Shown piece after piece: positions 16,345 to 25,301 of a stretch of DNA of 64,000 nucleotides. Each line of letters starts with the position of its first letter. Positions within the stretch are counted from its first letter, which is position 1. A program made the translations under genes and the position numbers. The notes under the pieces were generated by a model that was not told the origin of the DNA, did not search any database, and saw only the letters and a list, made by a program, of their open reading frames with translations. This DNA is from Roseibium sp. MMSF_3412 (lineage in GTDB: Bacteria; Pseudomonadota; Alphaproteobacteria; Rhizobiales; Stappiaceae). The stretch covers positions 248,001-312,000 of the forward strand of contig NZ_JASHJI010000003.1 of NCBI RefSeq assembly GCF_030733265.1, written 5' to 3'.

Positions 16345-17779
16345 GACGCCGGACCGGTATGACGTTCTTCAGGCCGCGCAGGTCCACGCGTCCACCTATC
16401 GTCGCGGTCTGGAGGACATGCCCTGTTCGCCGAGGCGAAGTTACCGCGAGATGCTGGAGGTTTTTTCCGAACCTCTGCCGGAACGCGGCAGCGACGGGGT
16501 CAGCGTTCTGAACGACCTCGTCGCGCGCGGTGAACAGGGCCTGACGCCAATGACCCATTCCGGTTTCTTCGGCTGGGTTCTCGGCGGCTCGTCGCCAGTC
16601 GGCGTTGCAGCCGACTGGCTCACCAGCGCCTGGGGGCAGAACGCGGCCTTTCACACCTCCTCGCCGACAGCGGCAGCGGTTGAGGAAATCGCGTCCGGCT
16701 GGCTGCTTAACGTTCTGCACCTGCCGGCAGAGGCCGCTGTCGGTTTCGTCACCGGCGCGACCGTTGGCAATTTCACGGCACTTGCCGCGGCGCGTGGCGC
16801 GGTGTTGCGCCGGGCCGGTTGGGATGCCGACAATGACGGTCTGTTCGGGGCACCCCCGATCACCGTTTATGTCGGCGACGACGCGCATACATCGGTGTTT
16901 TCGGCCCTTGGCTATCTCGGCCTCGGCCGCAACCGGGTCACAAGAGTGAAGTCCGACGATCAGGGCCGGATGATTGCAACGGATCTGGCGATGCAGATGG
17001 CAGACCGGGATGGGCCAGCCATCGTGATCACGCAGGCAGGCCAGATCAACACCGGCGCTTTCGATCCCTTTGCAGATATTCTGGAGGCCGCCCAAACGAG
17101 GAACGCATGGGTGCATGTCGATGGTGCTTTCGGGCTGTGGGCGCGTGCCCATCCCGATTACCGTCCTCTCACCAACGGCGTCGAACACGCCGACAGCTGG
17201 GCCGTCGACGGGCATAAATGGCTGCAGACACCCTTTGATTCTGGGTATGCCATTGTCCGCGACCGGGACAGCCTGCACCGGGCGATGAGCATAGATGCCA
17301 GCTATCTGCCGGCAGTGGGCGAGCGCGACCGCATCCCGTCTTTTCTCGTCCCGGAACTCTCCCGCCGTGCGCGCGGACTGCCGACCTGGGCGATGCTGAA
17401 AACGCTCGGAAGAAAGGGCGTTGAGGACCTTGTTGGCCGGCATTGCGCCATTGCCCGCAGGATCGCAGAACGCATCGGTAGCGCGGACGGCGTTCATGTC
17501 GTCAATGACGTCGTTCTCAATCAGGTCATTGTCAGTTTCGGGCACCCGGAACATAACAGCCGGCAGCGAAAGGCGCTGACGGAAGCCGTCATCTCAAGGC
17601 TCAGAGAAGAAGGCTCGATCTTTGTCGGCGGTGCCCGCTGGCGGGACGACTGGGTCATGCGGGTATCGGTCATCTGCGACGCGACCCAGCCGGCCGACGC
17701 CGAGCTGGCCGCCGATCAGATCATCAGCGCCTGGGCAGCGGTTTCGGCCAGGCCCTCTGCCGTCAGACCGCCCGGTTAA
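16295..17779 (+). CDS. group II PLP-dependent amino acid decarboxylase
   Basis: A 494-residue fold-type I enzyme of the aromatic-amino-acid/glutamate decarboxylase group. It has the cofactor Asp in VDGAFGLWA and the PLP lysine in DSWAVDGHKWLQTP, with FVTGATVGNF as the phosphate-binding segment. The substrate could be an aromatic, acidic or sulfur/amino-substituted amino acid. The start at 16295 lies inside the preceding gene, with GGAGG 9 bases upstream, giving a 50-base overlap. The pairing suggests that the product of the upstream beta-replacement enzyme is decarboxylated to an amine. It is convergent with the DhaK gene. Confidence 0.83.
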   Translation: MRKSLSPGPRPAITWAETPDRYDVLQAAQVHASTYRRGLEDMPCSPRRSYREMLEVFSEPLPERGSDGVSVLNDLVARGEQGLTPMTHSGFFGWVLGGSSPVGVAADWLTSAWGQNAAFHTSSPTAAAVEEIASGWLLNVLHLPAEAAVGFVTGATVGNFTALAAARGAVLRRAGWDADNDGLFGAPPITVYVGDDAHTSVFSALGYLGLGRNRVTRVKSDDQGRMIATDLAMQMADRDGPAIVITQAGQINTGAFDPFADILEAAQTRNAWVHVDGAFGLWARAHPDYRPLTNGVEHADSWAVDGHKWLQTPFDSGYAIVRDRDSLHRAMSIDASYLPAVGERDRIPSFLVPELSRRARGLPTWAMLKTLGRKGVEDLVGRHCAIARRIAERIGSADGVHVVNDVVLNQVIVSFGHPEHNSRQRKALTEAVISRLREEGSIFVGGARWRDDWVMRVSVICDATQPADAELAADQIISAWAAVSARPSAVRPPG

Positions 17780-17809
17780 GGCACTCGGGCGATCTTCTTG
17801 CGTCGCGCA

Positions 17810-19447
17810 TCAAGCGGACAGGGCCGGCTCCGCGGCCAGTTGCTCCAGAAGACGGGCAACCGCTTCCGCGCCCGGATCGTTGTGGCCCGAAAGCGCCGCC
17901 TCCGAAACATAGCTCGCCCGGCCCGCACGGGCGCGGGTGATCCGGGACGTAGCATCTGCGCCCTGCCGCGCTTCGCGCGCCGCCGCATCGATCCCGTTTT
18001 CCAGGGCGTTGAGCGCGGGCATCATTGCGTCGATCATGGTCCGGTCTCCGGGCTTGGCACCGCCGACCTGCATGACCCGGTCAAGGCCCGCCTTCAGCGC
18101 GCCTATGGAATCGCTTCCGCTTGAGGATGCATCGCCCGCGGCTGCGAAGAAGATCGCCAGCAAAACCCCGGACGATCCGCCCATGGTCTGACTGAGCTCG
18201 ACCCCGATCGCGCGGTAGAGCTGGGTCAGATCAGCCAGCGGCATCCGGTCGAGAGCCGTCACCAGCGCCCGTGCGGCGGTGGCAAGCGTGCTTCCGGTGT
18301 CGCCGTCGCCCGACTTGGCATCAAGCGCGTTGAGATCGTCTTCCGCCGCAATCAGGATGTTGCAGCATTTTTCGATGAAACGCCGCGTGTCGTCATTCTT
18401 CGACGGCAATGGCTGGATCGGTGACAGGCCGTCGGGGAGCGGAAGGATGGACACCGGCCCCAGCGCCAGGCAGCCGGGCCAGACCCACGGGGCGACAGGT
18501 GCCTGCAAAAGCGCTTCTTCCGTCTTGCTGACCGGCAGAAGCGACACCGAGAAACCGTGCATGTCGAGCGAGGTCATCATCGCTGCGGGTCCGACAAGCC
18601 AGCGGATCTGCCCGCCGATACGCGAATGCGTCAACTCCTCGGCCAGAACGGACATTTCGAGCGGCGTGGTTCCGCCGAGATTGTTCAGGAGCGCGACGTG
18701 CGGCCCGGGTGCCAGCGCCGGTTCAAGCCGGTCGACCACCATGGCCATGGCCGACTTGGCATTGGAAAAGGCAACCTGTTCGATGCCCGCCTCGCCGTGG
18801 ATGCCGAGGCCGAGCTCCGCCATGCCCGGGCTGATCCGGTCTTCCTTTGGCGAACCCGGGATGGTGCAGGTGTCCAGCGACATGCCGATGGAAACGGCAC
18901 CGGCAATAACCTGCTCGGCGGCGTCCGTCACCGTGGCAAGATCGGCACCCTGATCGGCAAGCGCACCCGCAATCTTGTGTACGAAAAGCGTCCCGGCAAC
19001 GCCTCTCGCCTGGGGCAGATCGGGCAGGGCCACGTCGTCATCGACGATCACCATGTTGACCTTCAGGCCGAAGGCACGCGCACGTTCGACGGCCAGGCCG
19101 AAATTCAGGCGGTCGCCGGTATAATTCTTGACGATGACGAGGCAGCCGGCCTTTCCGGTAACCGCCAGAATGCCCGCGAGGACTGCATCGACGGAGGGCG
19201 AGGCGAACACTTCTCCGCAGACGGCCGCCGTCAGCATGCCCTGCCCGACGAAACCGGCGTGGCTGGGTTCATGTCCGGAACCGCCTCCGGAAACGAGTGC
19301 CACCTTGGATTTGTCCCAGTCGGTTCGCACCACCACCTTGATATGCGGATATCCGTCCAGGCGCGCCAATCGGCCGCCTGCGGTACGCAAAGCACCGTCA
19401 ATGGCTTCCGTGACCAGTGCTTCCTTTGAGTTGATGAACTGCTTCAT
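17810..19447 (-). CDS. fused DhaK-DhaL ATP-dependent dihydroxyacetone-type kinase
   Basis: The 545-residue product joins a DhaK domain (1-330; GGGSGHEPSHAGFVG at 53-67, substrate-binding His217 in GIHGEAG) to a DhaL domain (about 350-545; SGDGDTGSTLA metal-binding aspartates). Single-chain enzymes of this type use ATP to phosphorylate dihydroxyacetone; relatives act on erythrulose and other short ketoses. It is the last gene of the LacI-controlled ABC operon, 11 bp after an ATPase gene, so it probably phosphorylates the imported sugar or a product of it. The kinase call is firm; the substrate is inferred. Confidence 0.9.
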   Translation of the reverse strand: MKQFINSKEALVTEAIDGALRTAGGRLARLDGYPHIKVVVRTDWDKSKVALVSGGGSGHEPSHAGFVGQGMLTAAVCGEVFASPSVDAVLAGILAVTGKAGCLVIVKNYTGDRLNFGLAVERARAFGLKVNMVIVDDDVALPDLPQARGVAGTLFVHKIAGALADQGADLATVTDAAEQVIAGAVSIGMSLDTCTIPGSPKEDRISPGMAELGLGIHGEAGIEQVAFSNAKSAMAMVVDRLEPALAPGPHVALLNNLGGTTPLEMSVLAEELTHSRIGGQIRWLVGPAAMMTSLDMHGFSVSLLPVSKTEEALLQAPVAPWVWPGCLALGPVSILPLPDGLSPIQPLPSKNDDTRRFIEKCCNILIAAEDDLNALDAKSGDGDTGSTLATAARALVTALDRMPLADLTQLYRAIGVELSQTMGGSSGVLLAIFFAAAGDASSSGSDSIGALKAGLDRVMQVGGAKPGDRTMIDAMMPALNALENGIDAAAREARQGADATSRITRARAGRASYVSEAALSGHNDPGAEAVARLLEQLAAEPALSA

Positions 19448-19458
19448 GTTCCCTCTCC

Positions 19459-20454
19459 TCAGGTGATGCGGACGCCGCCGGCGTCAAAGAAAAGCGGATT
19501 GCGGGGCTGAATGGCGACGGTGTCGCCCGGTTCCAGATCCGCATGCGCATCGGCCAGCGTGACGACGTCATGCCCTTCCAGCTTGAGATGCAGCCGGATC
19601 TGGTCTCCAAGGTGTTCGACGCGCTTCACCGTCGATCCCTTGCCCTCTCCTTGTTGTATGTGTTCGGGTCTGAGCCCGATTTGCGCGGCCCCGGCCGGGG
19701 CTCCGGCGAACATGTCTGCCGGCAACACGTTGATACGCGGCTGTCCGAGCCGCCCTGCGACGTAAAGATTGACCGGGTTCTCGTAGATTTCGCGCGGTGT
19801 CCCGAATTGCACCAGCTTGCCCTGATCCAGAACGCCGATATGGGTCGACATGGTCATGGCCTCGATCTGGTCGTGGGTGACGTAAAGCAGGGTCGCGCCG
19901 AGGCTCTCCTGGATCCGTTTCAGCTCGATCCTGAGGTCCGAGCGCAGCTTTGCGTCGAGGGAACTGAGCGGTTCATCCATCAGATAGATGGTCGGGTTCC
20001 GAACCAGCGCCCTCCCGATCGAAACACGCTGCATTTCTCCGCCCGAGAGCGCCGTCGCCTTGTTGTTCAACTTGTGCGAGATCCGAAGAACCTCGGCGAC
20101 TTCCGTCACCTTGCGTTCGACTTCCTCCGCCGGTGTTTTCAGGAGCGGCGAGCGCAGCGGGAAGGCCAGGTTCTCCCGGACGCTCATATGCGGATAAAGC
20201 GAATATTGCTGGAACACCATGGCGACATTCCGCTGCGCCGGCGTGTCCCCCATGACGGATCTGCCACCGATCGAAACGTCACCGCTGTCAGGTTCCTCCA
20301 ACCCGGAAATCAGGCGCAGGATCGTCGTCTTGCCCGCACCTGTCGGGCCGAGCAGCGTCACGAAAGCGCCATTGGGAATGGTCATGCTCACGTCGGAGAC
20401 GGCAACCGTGTCGCCAAAGGTTTTCGAGAGGTTGGAAAGCCTTACTTCAGACAT
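19459..20454 (-). CDS. sugar ABC transporter ATP-binding protein (second of two)
   Basis: A 331-residue CUT1 (MalK/UgpC-like) ATPase with Walker A LLGPTGAGKTT, Q-loop VFQQYSLYPHMSV, signature ALSGGEMQRVSIGRA, Walker B IYLMDEPLSSLDA, H-switch VTHD and a C-terminal TOBE-type regulatory domain. The start at 20454 overlaps the stop of the preceding ATPase gene by 8 bases; an upstream in-frame start at 20556 lies wholly inside that gene. With its partner it should form a heterodimeric motor for the two permeases. Paired ATPase genes of this kind occur in the rhizobial glycerol transporter GlpSTPQUV. Confidence 0.92.
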   Translation of the reverse strand: MSEVRLSNLSKTFGDTVAVSDVSMTIPNGAFVTLLGPTGAGKTTILRLISGLEEPDSGDVSIGGRSVMGDTPAQRNVAMVFQQYSLYPHMSVRENLAFPLRSPLLKTPAEEVERKVTEVAEVLRISHKLNNKATALSGGEMQRVSIGRALVRNPTIYLMDEPLSSLDAKLRSDLRIELKRIQESLGATLLYVTHDQIEAMTMSTHIGVLDQGKLVQFGTPREIYENPVNLYVAGRLGQPRINVLPADMFAGAPAGAAQIGLRPEHIQQGEGKGSTVKRVEHLGDQIRLHLKLEGHDVVTLADAHADLEPGDTVAIQPRNPLFFDAGGVRIT

Positions 20455-21544
20455 GTGCCAGCACTCCCTCGTTGAGATCGGATTTGAGGGCGCGGCCGCT
20501 CTGATTGTCGAAGAGCGTTGCGGTCGAACCGTTGAAATCAAGGCCGACGGTTTCACCGGGTCTTGCAGGCTGATCGGAGGGGATCCGGGCCTTCAGGTCT
20601 CCGCCCACGGTTTTCACCGTCACGATCTGCGTCGTTCCCAGATACTCTGCGGCGATCACCTCGCCCCTGTTGCCGCCGTCATCATTGAGCGCGATGTGCT
20701 CCGGTCTGATCCCGTAGACCAGATCCCCCTCGAACGGTTCGCGCACGGTTGGAACCGCAAGATCCACATGATGCATCCGGACGCTCGACGACCCGGTGTG
20801 AACCTCTCCGTGGAAGCGGAGAAAGTTCATCGACGGCGATCCGATGAAATCGGCGACGAACATGGTCGCCGGCTTGTCGTATATGTCCTGCGGAGTGCCG
20901 AACTGTTCGATGACGCCGTGGTTCATCACCACGATCTTGTCGCCCATCTGCATGGCTTCGAGTTGGTCATGCGTCACATAGACCGTGGTGGCACCCATGC
21001 GGTCGTGAAGTGCGCGCAGTTCCTCGGCCATGTGCTCGCGGAATTCGGCGTCGAGGGCACCCAGCGGTTCGTCCATCATGAAGGCCTTGGGCTCGCGCAC
21101 GATCGCGCGGCCGAGTGCCACGCGCTGCCGGTCGCCACCCGAAAGACCGCTAACGGGCCGATCGAGGATGTCCTCGATGCCGAGAATGCGGGACACCTCG
21201 GCCACCTTTTCCGTGACATGTTTCTTCGACATGCCCTGGCTGACCAGCGGATAGCTGATGTTCCGGCGCACGTTCATATGCGGGTAGAGCGCGAACATCT
21301 GGAAAACGAAGGCGATGTCGCGCTGGCGGGCAGGCTTCTGACCGACCTCTTCCTTGTCGATGTAGATTTCACCCGATGTCGGCAGTTCCAGACCGGCAAT
21401 CATCCGCAGTGTCGTCGTCTTGCCGCATCCCGAAGGACCAAGCAGCATGAAGAACTCGCCATCCTCGATCTTGAAGGAAGAGGACTGCACGGCGGTGAAG
21501 TCGCCGAACTCTTTCCTGAGGTTTTTGATTACGATTTCTGCCAT
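20447..21544 (-). CDS. sugar ABC transporter ATP-binding protein (first of two)
   Basis: A 365-residue CUT1 ATPase: Walker A LLGPSGCGKTTT, Q-loop VFQMFALYPHMNV, signature GLSGGDRQRVALGRA, Walker B AFMMDEPLGALDA, H-switch VTHDQLEAM and a TOBE domain after residue 240. It follows the small membrane-protein gene by 4 bases and overlaps the next ATPase. The two ATPases differ throughout, so this is not a recent duplication. It energises import by the permeases encoded upstream. Confidence 0.92.
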   Translation of the reverse strand: MAEIVIKNLRKEFGDFTAVQSSSFKIEDGEFFMLLGPSGCGKTTTLRMIAGLELPTSGEIYIDKEEVGQKPARQRDIAFVFQMFALYPHMNVRRNISYPLVSQGMSKKHVTEKVAEVSRILGIEDILDRPVSGLSGGDRQRVALGRAIVREPKAFMMDEPLGALDAEFREHMAEELRALHDRMGATTVYVTHDQLEAMQMGDKIVVMNHGVIEQFGTPQDIYDKPATMFVADFIGSPSMNFLRFHGEVHTGSSSVRMHHVDLAVPTVREPFEGDLVYGIRPEHIALNDDGGNRGEVIAAEYLGTTQIVTVKTVGGDLKARIPSDQPARPGETVGLDFNGSTATLFDNQSGRALKSDLNEGVLAHV

Positions 21545-21548
21545 GGCT

Positions 21549-21737
21549 CTAGTCCGGAAAGTGACTGACGATGATGAACATCACCGTGCCGGTCAGTGTG
21601 ACGATGAAGGAGTAGGTGTAGGCCCACAGCACGACCGGCTGCATCAGCATGACGACACCGATTGCGATCAGCACCGAGGCAAGCATCTCCCAGGGACCGC
21701 GCCGGAAGCGCATAAGACCGTGAACGAACTGGCTCAT
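21549..21737 (-). CDS. small membrane protein within the ABC operon
   Basis: A 62-residue protein with two hydrophobic stretches (about residues 18-38 and 40-58; LASVLIAIGVVMLMQPVVLW and a following SFIVTLTGTVMFIIV). Its ATG overlaps the permease stop as ATGA (21734-21737) and its stop is 4 bases before the ATPase start, so it is translated as part of the operon. Its position matches that of GlpU in the rhizobial glycerol transporter, but I do not recognise its family with certainty. It may be a transporter accessory subunit. Confidence 0.7.
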   Translation of the reverse strand: MSQFVHGLMRFRRGPWEMLASVLIAIGVVMLMQPVVLWAYTYSFIVTLTGTVMFIIVSHFPD

Positions 21738-22675
21738 TTGCGCACCGCTCCGAATGTGATGCCGCGAAGCAGGTGTTTGCGCAGCAGGATTGTGAACACC
21801 ATGACCGGGACGAGGAACAGCGTTGCGCCGGCAGCCACCGCAGGCCAGTCCTGACCGCCTACGCCGATGATGGTCGGGATGAAGGGCGGTGCCGTTTGCG
21901 CGGTGCCCGAGGTCAGAAGAACCGCGAAGGCATATTCGTTCCAGGAAAAGATCAGGCAGAAGATGGCCGTCGATGCGATCCCGGTTGCCGCCTGCGGCAG
22001 CACCACCTTGTAGAACGCCTGGAAGCGCGTATAGCCGTCGATCAGGGCAGCTTCCTCATACTCGCGCGGGATCTCGTCCATGAACCCCTTGAGCAGCCAG
22101 ACGGCGAGCGAAATGTTGACCGCCGTATAGAGCAGGATCATGCCCAGATGCGTGTCGGACAGGCCAAGCGTGCGGAACATCAGGAAGATCGGGATGGCAA
22201 CCGCGATCGGCGGCATCATCCTGGTCGACAGGATGAAGAACAGCAGATCGTCCTTCAAAGGCACCTTGAACCGCGAGAACGCATAGGCCGCCAGGGTCCC
22301 CAGGAATACCGAAAGGAAGGTCGACCCGAAACCGATGATCACCGAATTCAGGAACCGTTCGCCGTAGCGGGACGGGCCGGCGATCACCATGTCGCGGTTC
22401 CGCACGATCTCCTCATACCAGGTTGCCGGAGGCGGCAAGGCCTGCAGCGCCTCCGGAGACACCCGCGTGCGGGTGGTAAAGAGGTTCACGTATCCTTCCA
22501 GCGAGGGTTCGAAGAAGACCTTGGGCGGATAGGCGATCGCGTCGACAGGTGATTTGAACCCGGTCGTCAGGATCCACACGAGCGGCAGCAGCGTGATCAC
22601 CGCGTAAAAGACGACCAGGGTGCCGGCCAGCCACTTTTGCAGCCGTGAAGGTTCGGTAATGGAATAGCTGCTCAT
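21734..22675 (-). CDS. sugar ABC transporter permease (MalG type)
   Basis: A 313-residue inner-membrane protein with six predicted helices and the permease EAA loop: YEEAALIDGYTRFQAFYKVVLP, which docks to the ATPase. It belongs to the CUT1 MalG-like branch. The ATG at 22675 overlaps the upstream permease stop as ATGA (22672-22675); a longer frame to 22777 would lie inside that gene. It forms the channel together with the other permease. Confidence 0.93.
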   Translation of the reverse strand: MSSYSITEPSRLQKWLAGTLVVFYAVITLLPLVWILTTGFKSPVDAIAYPPKVFFEPSLEGYVNLFTTRTRVSPEALQALPPPATWYEEIVRNRDMVIAGPSRYGERFLNSVIIGFGSTFLSVFLGTLAAYAFSRFKVPLKDDLLFFILSTRMMPPIAVAIPIFLMFRTLGLSDTHLGMILLYTAVNISLAVWLLKGFMDEIPREYEEAALIDGYTRFQAFYKVVLPQAATGIASTAIFCLIFSWNEYAFAVLLTSGTAQTAPPFIPTIIGVGGQDWPAVAAGATLFLVPVMVFTILLRKHLLRGITFGAVRK

Positions 22676-23619
22676 CTTTCCTTCACCTTGTTCAGGGCTT
22701 TCACATAGATCGACGCGAGACCGAACACCGTCACGAACAGGATGATCGCGTAGGCAGACGCATATCCGGTGCGCCACTTCTCGAAGGCTTCACGCTTCAG
22801 GTTGATGGAGGTGAGTTCGGTGACCGATCCGGGCCCGCCGCCCGTCAATTGCACGACGAGATCGAACATCTTGAAGTTCTCGATCCCTCTGAACAGGACA
22901 GCCAGCATGAGGAACGGCAGCACCATTGGCACCGTGATCGTCCAGAATTGCCGCCACTGGCTCGCCCGGTCGATCTCCGCTGCCTCGTAGATGTAGTCGG
23001 GGATCGATCTGAGTCCGGCGAGACAGATCAGCATGACGAAGGGCGTCCACATCCAGGTGTCGACGATCACGATCGACCATGGAGCGAGCTTGACGTCGCC
23101 GATCATCTGGAAGGATGACGGGTCGATACCTGTCAGGAATGAGATCCCGTAATTGAAGAGGCCGATTTGCGGCTGATAGAGAAACGTCCAGAAATTTCCG
23201 ACAACAGCGGGCGACAACATCATCGGCAGAACGATCAGCGTTGTCCAGAGGTCGTTGCCCTTGAATTTGCGGTTGATGAGCCAGGCCAGCGTGAAGCCGA
23301 TCAGCACCTGCAGAAGGATGGTCCAGAACAGGAAATGCGCCGTCGCCTGCATCGTCAGCCAGATGTCTTCATCCGTCAGAATGCGCTCGTAGTTGCGAAG
23401 CCCGATGTAATCGACTTCCCGGTTCGGCCTGTTGGCGCGAAAGTTGGTGAAGCTCAGATTGATCGTCCAGATCAGCGGGAAAATATTCACCGCCAGCAGC
23501 AGGAAGATCGTTGGCAGGACGAAAAGCCAGGCTATTGCACGATCGCTCAAGCCCCTGATTTTGGCCGCAACCGAGGGCGGCGTTGCTTTCGCTACGCGGT
23601 CGATAGGGGTGTCTGACAT
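22672..23619 (-). CDS. sugar ABC transporter permease (MalF type)
   Basis: A 315-residue inner-membrane protein with an N-terminal LFVLPTIFLLLAVNIFPLIW helix, about six helices in all and the EAA loop IYEAAEIDRASQWRQFWTITVP. CUT1 MalF-like. The ATG at 23619 was preferred to the open extension to 23721, which crosses a strong hairpin and has no family resemblance. It is the first gene after the binding-protein gene, separated from it by 136 bp. Confidence 0.92.
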   Translation of the reverse strand: MSDTPIDRVAKATPPSVAAKIRGLSDRAIAWLFVLPTIFLLLAVNIFPLIWTINLSFTNFRANRPNREVDYIGLRNYERILTDEDIWLTMQATAHFLFWTILLQVLIGFTLAWLINRKFKGNDLWTTLIVLPMMLSPAVVGNFWTFLYQPQIGLFNYGISFLTGIDPSSFQMIGDVKLAPWSIVIVDTWMWTPFVMLICLAGLRSIPDYIYEAAEIDRASQWRQFWTITVPMVLPFLMLAVLFRGIENFKMFDLVVQLTGGGPGSVTELTSINLKREAFEKWRTGYASAYAIILFVTVFGLASIYVKALNKVKER

Positions 23620-23709
23620 CTGTGGCCCGTTTGGAAAGATGGTCCGGAAAGCCCGGCGGGAAAACAGTCCGCCCTGGCGGCGTCTGAGCCACCCGCCGGA
23701 GTTTCGGGT

Positions 23710-23742
23710 CCGGACGGGCAAGCACGCCGCTTGCCCGTCCGG
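23710..23742 (-). terminator. strong hairpin between binding-protein and permease genes
   Basis: A perfect 14-bp stem (CCGGACGGGCAAGC and complement) with the 5-base loop acgcc lies 14 bases after the binding-protein stop. There is no long T run, so it is better read as a partial terminator or a 3'-end stabilising hairpin. Such hairpins let the binding protein be made in excess over the membrane components. Confidence 0.7.
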
Positions 23743-23755
23743 GTTTCGAAAGCTC

Positions 23756-25075
23756 TTAGAGCTTGCCTTCGTCCTCGAAGACTTCCGTCCAGTCTTCGAT
23801 CAGCTTGTCCAGAGCCTCTTTCGCCGTTCCCTGATCGGCCACGACATAGTCATGCAGGCGTTTCTGCATCGCCAGCAGCAACTCGGCATAGGCAGGCTCC
23901 TGCCAGAAATCCATGACACCATCCATGGCCAGCAGGAAGTCGGCCGCGAACGGCGCACTGTCGGCAAAGTTCGGATCGTTCAGCACGCTGACGTGACACG
24001 AGTAACCGCCGAGGTCCCACCATTTCTTCTGAACGGAAGGCTGCGCAAACCACTTGATGTATTCAAGCGCCGCGTCCTGCTTGTCGGAATAGGCGACAAC
24101 GGAGATACCCTGTCCGCCAAGCGTGGATGCTTCCTTCAGCTGTCCCGGGTTGACGAAGAAGCCGATCTTGTCGCCCCCCGTATCCGGATCCGCGTAAAGA
24201 CCCGGGAAGAAGGCGAACCAGTTCATCGCCATGGCCACCTGACCGGACTTGAACGCGTCAAGCGACTGCTCCATGTAGCTGTCGGTGTATCCGGGGGGCG
24301 TCGATGTCTTGTAGAGCTCCTTGTAGAACTCAAGACCGGCGACGGCATCCGCCGAATTCACTGCCCCTTCCATGTCGTATTTGCCCGGCGTCATTTCATA
24401 CTTGAAGCCGAACGGATACATGGCGCTTGTCGCACCCATCGTGATGCCTTCAGACCCGCGCTCGGTAAAGATGGCCGCGCCGTAGCGCTTCTGACCGTCG
24501 ATTTCGCGGCCCTGGAAGAACTTGGCGACCTCCAGCAGTTCCATCTGTGTTTTCGGCGGTGCCAGGTCGCGTCCATGCTCGGCCTTGAACGCCTCCTGGA
24601 TCTCCGGCATTGCGAACCAGTCCTTGCGGTAGAACCAGCCGTTGGCGTCGCCCATGGCAGGCAGCGCGTAATAGTTCGGGGTTCCCTTCGGCCAGGTCGA
24701 ATAGGCATAGACGGTCGCCGGAGCGAAATCGTCCATGCTGATGCCTTCCTTGTCGAAGAAATCGTTCAGTTTGACGTAGTGACCGTTTTCGGCACCGCCG
24801 CCGATCCACTGGCTGTCACCGATCAGAAGATCGCAGAGTTTGCCGCCCGAGTTCAGTTCGTTGAGCATGCGGTCGGCAAAGTTCGGCCAGGGCACAAACT
24901 CGAATTTCATGGTGTGACCCGACTGGGCCTCGAATTCCTTGGAAAGTTCAACAAGAGCGTTGGCGGGGTCCCATGCGGCCCAGCACAGCGTCAGTTCATC
25001 TGCCTGCGCCTGAGACACGCTGAGCCCGCTTGCCGCCATAAAAGCGGTCGCCGCGAGAAGTTTCGCAGTTTTCAT
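23756..25075 (-). CDS. ABC transporter substrate-binding protein (sugar/polyol)
   Basis: A 439-residue periplasmic protein with a clear signal peptide (MKTAKLLAATAFMAASGLS, cleavage near AQA-DE). Its body matches family 1 sugar-binding proteins (LTLCWAAWDPANALVELSKEF opening, lobe-crossing WFYRKDWF). The ATG at 25075 has GGGAGGA upstream. The frame is open to 25171, but that extension runs through the operator. It is the promoter-proximal gene of the transporter operon and defines its specificity; the ligand is unknown, a triose, tetrose or short polyol being likeliest given the kinase. Confidence 0.92.
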   Translation of the reverse strand: MKTAKLLAATAFMAASGLSVSQAQADELTLCWAAWDPANALVELSKEFEAQSGHTMKFEFVPWPNFADRMLNELNSGGKLCDLLIGDSQWIGGGAENGHYVKLNDFFDKEGISMDDFAPATVYAYSTWPKGTPNYYALPAMGDANGWFYRKDWFAMPEIQEAFKAEHGRDLAPPKTQMELLEVAKFFQGREIDGQKRYGAAIFTERGSEGITMGATSAMYPFGFKYEMTPGKYDMEGAVNSADAVAGLEFYKELYKTSTPPGYTDSYMEQSLDAFKSGQVAMAMNWFAFFPGLYADPDTGGDKIGFFVNPGQLKEASTLGGQGISVVAYSDKQDAALEYIKWFAQPSVQKKWWDLGGYSCHVSVLNDPNFADSAPFAADFLLAMDGVMDFWQEPAYAELLLAMQKRLHDYVVADQGTAKEALDKLIEDWTEVFEDEGKL

Positions 25076-25153
25076 CGCTGATTTCCTCCCGAAATGATCG
25101 CACCCCGGCACCTGCCGGACGGCGGCACTCCTCCAAGTGCACGGCAACCCTAT

Positions 25154-25171
25154 TTGACATACGTATGTCAA
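25154..25171. promoter_or_regulatory. LacI-type operator O1 (perfect 18-bp palindrome)
   Basis: TTGACATACGTATGTCAA is fully self-complementary with a central CG, the hallmark of LacI-family sites, and lies 79 bp upstream of the binding-protein gene. Its core TGACATACGT recurs twice nearby, including in front of the lacI-type gene. It is the probable main operator of the ABC-kinase operon. Confidence 0.85.
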
Positions 25172-25185
25172 GTCAACATCAAAAC

Positions 25186-25195
25186 TGACATACGT
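25186..25195. promoter_or_regulatory. auxiliary LacI half-operator O2
   Basis: TGACATACGT repeats the left half plus centre of operator O1, 32 bp away (about three helical turns, same face), but its right half (CTTTC) is degenerate. It could support cooperative binding of a dimer of dimers. Confidence 0.55.
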
Positions 25196-25301
25196 CTTTC
25201 TTTTTTCATCAGAGCGACGAATTTCGTATAGCTCTATGGGAGCAAAGCACTATTTTTATTGATATTTTCGGGAAGACTTGCGTCTGTGGCAGCCCGTGCG
25301 A

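Noticed and set aside
23432..25081. 549-codon open frame on the plus strand
   Set aside because: Antisense to the ABC binding-protein gene and part of the permease gene, which have clear family motifs; the plus frame has none.
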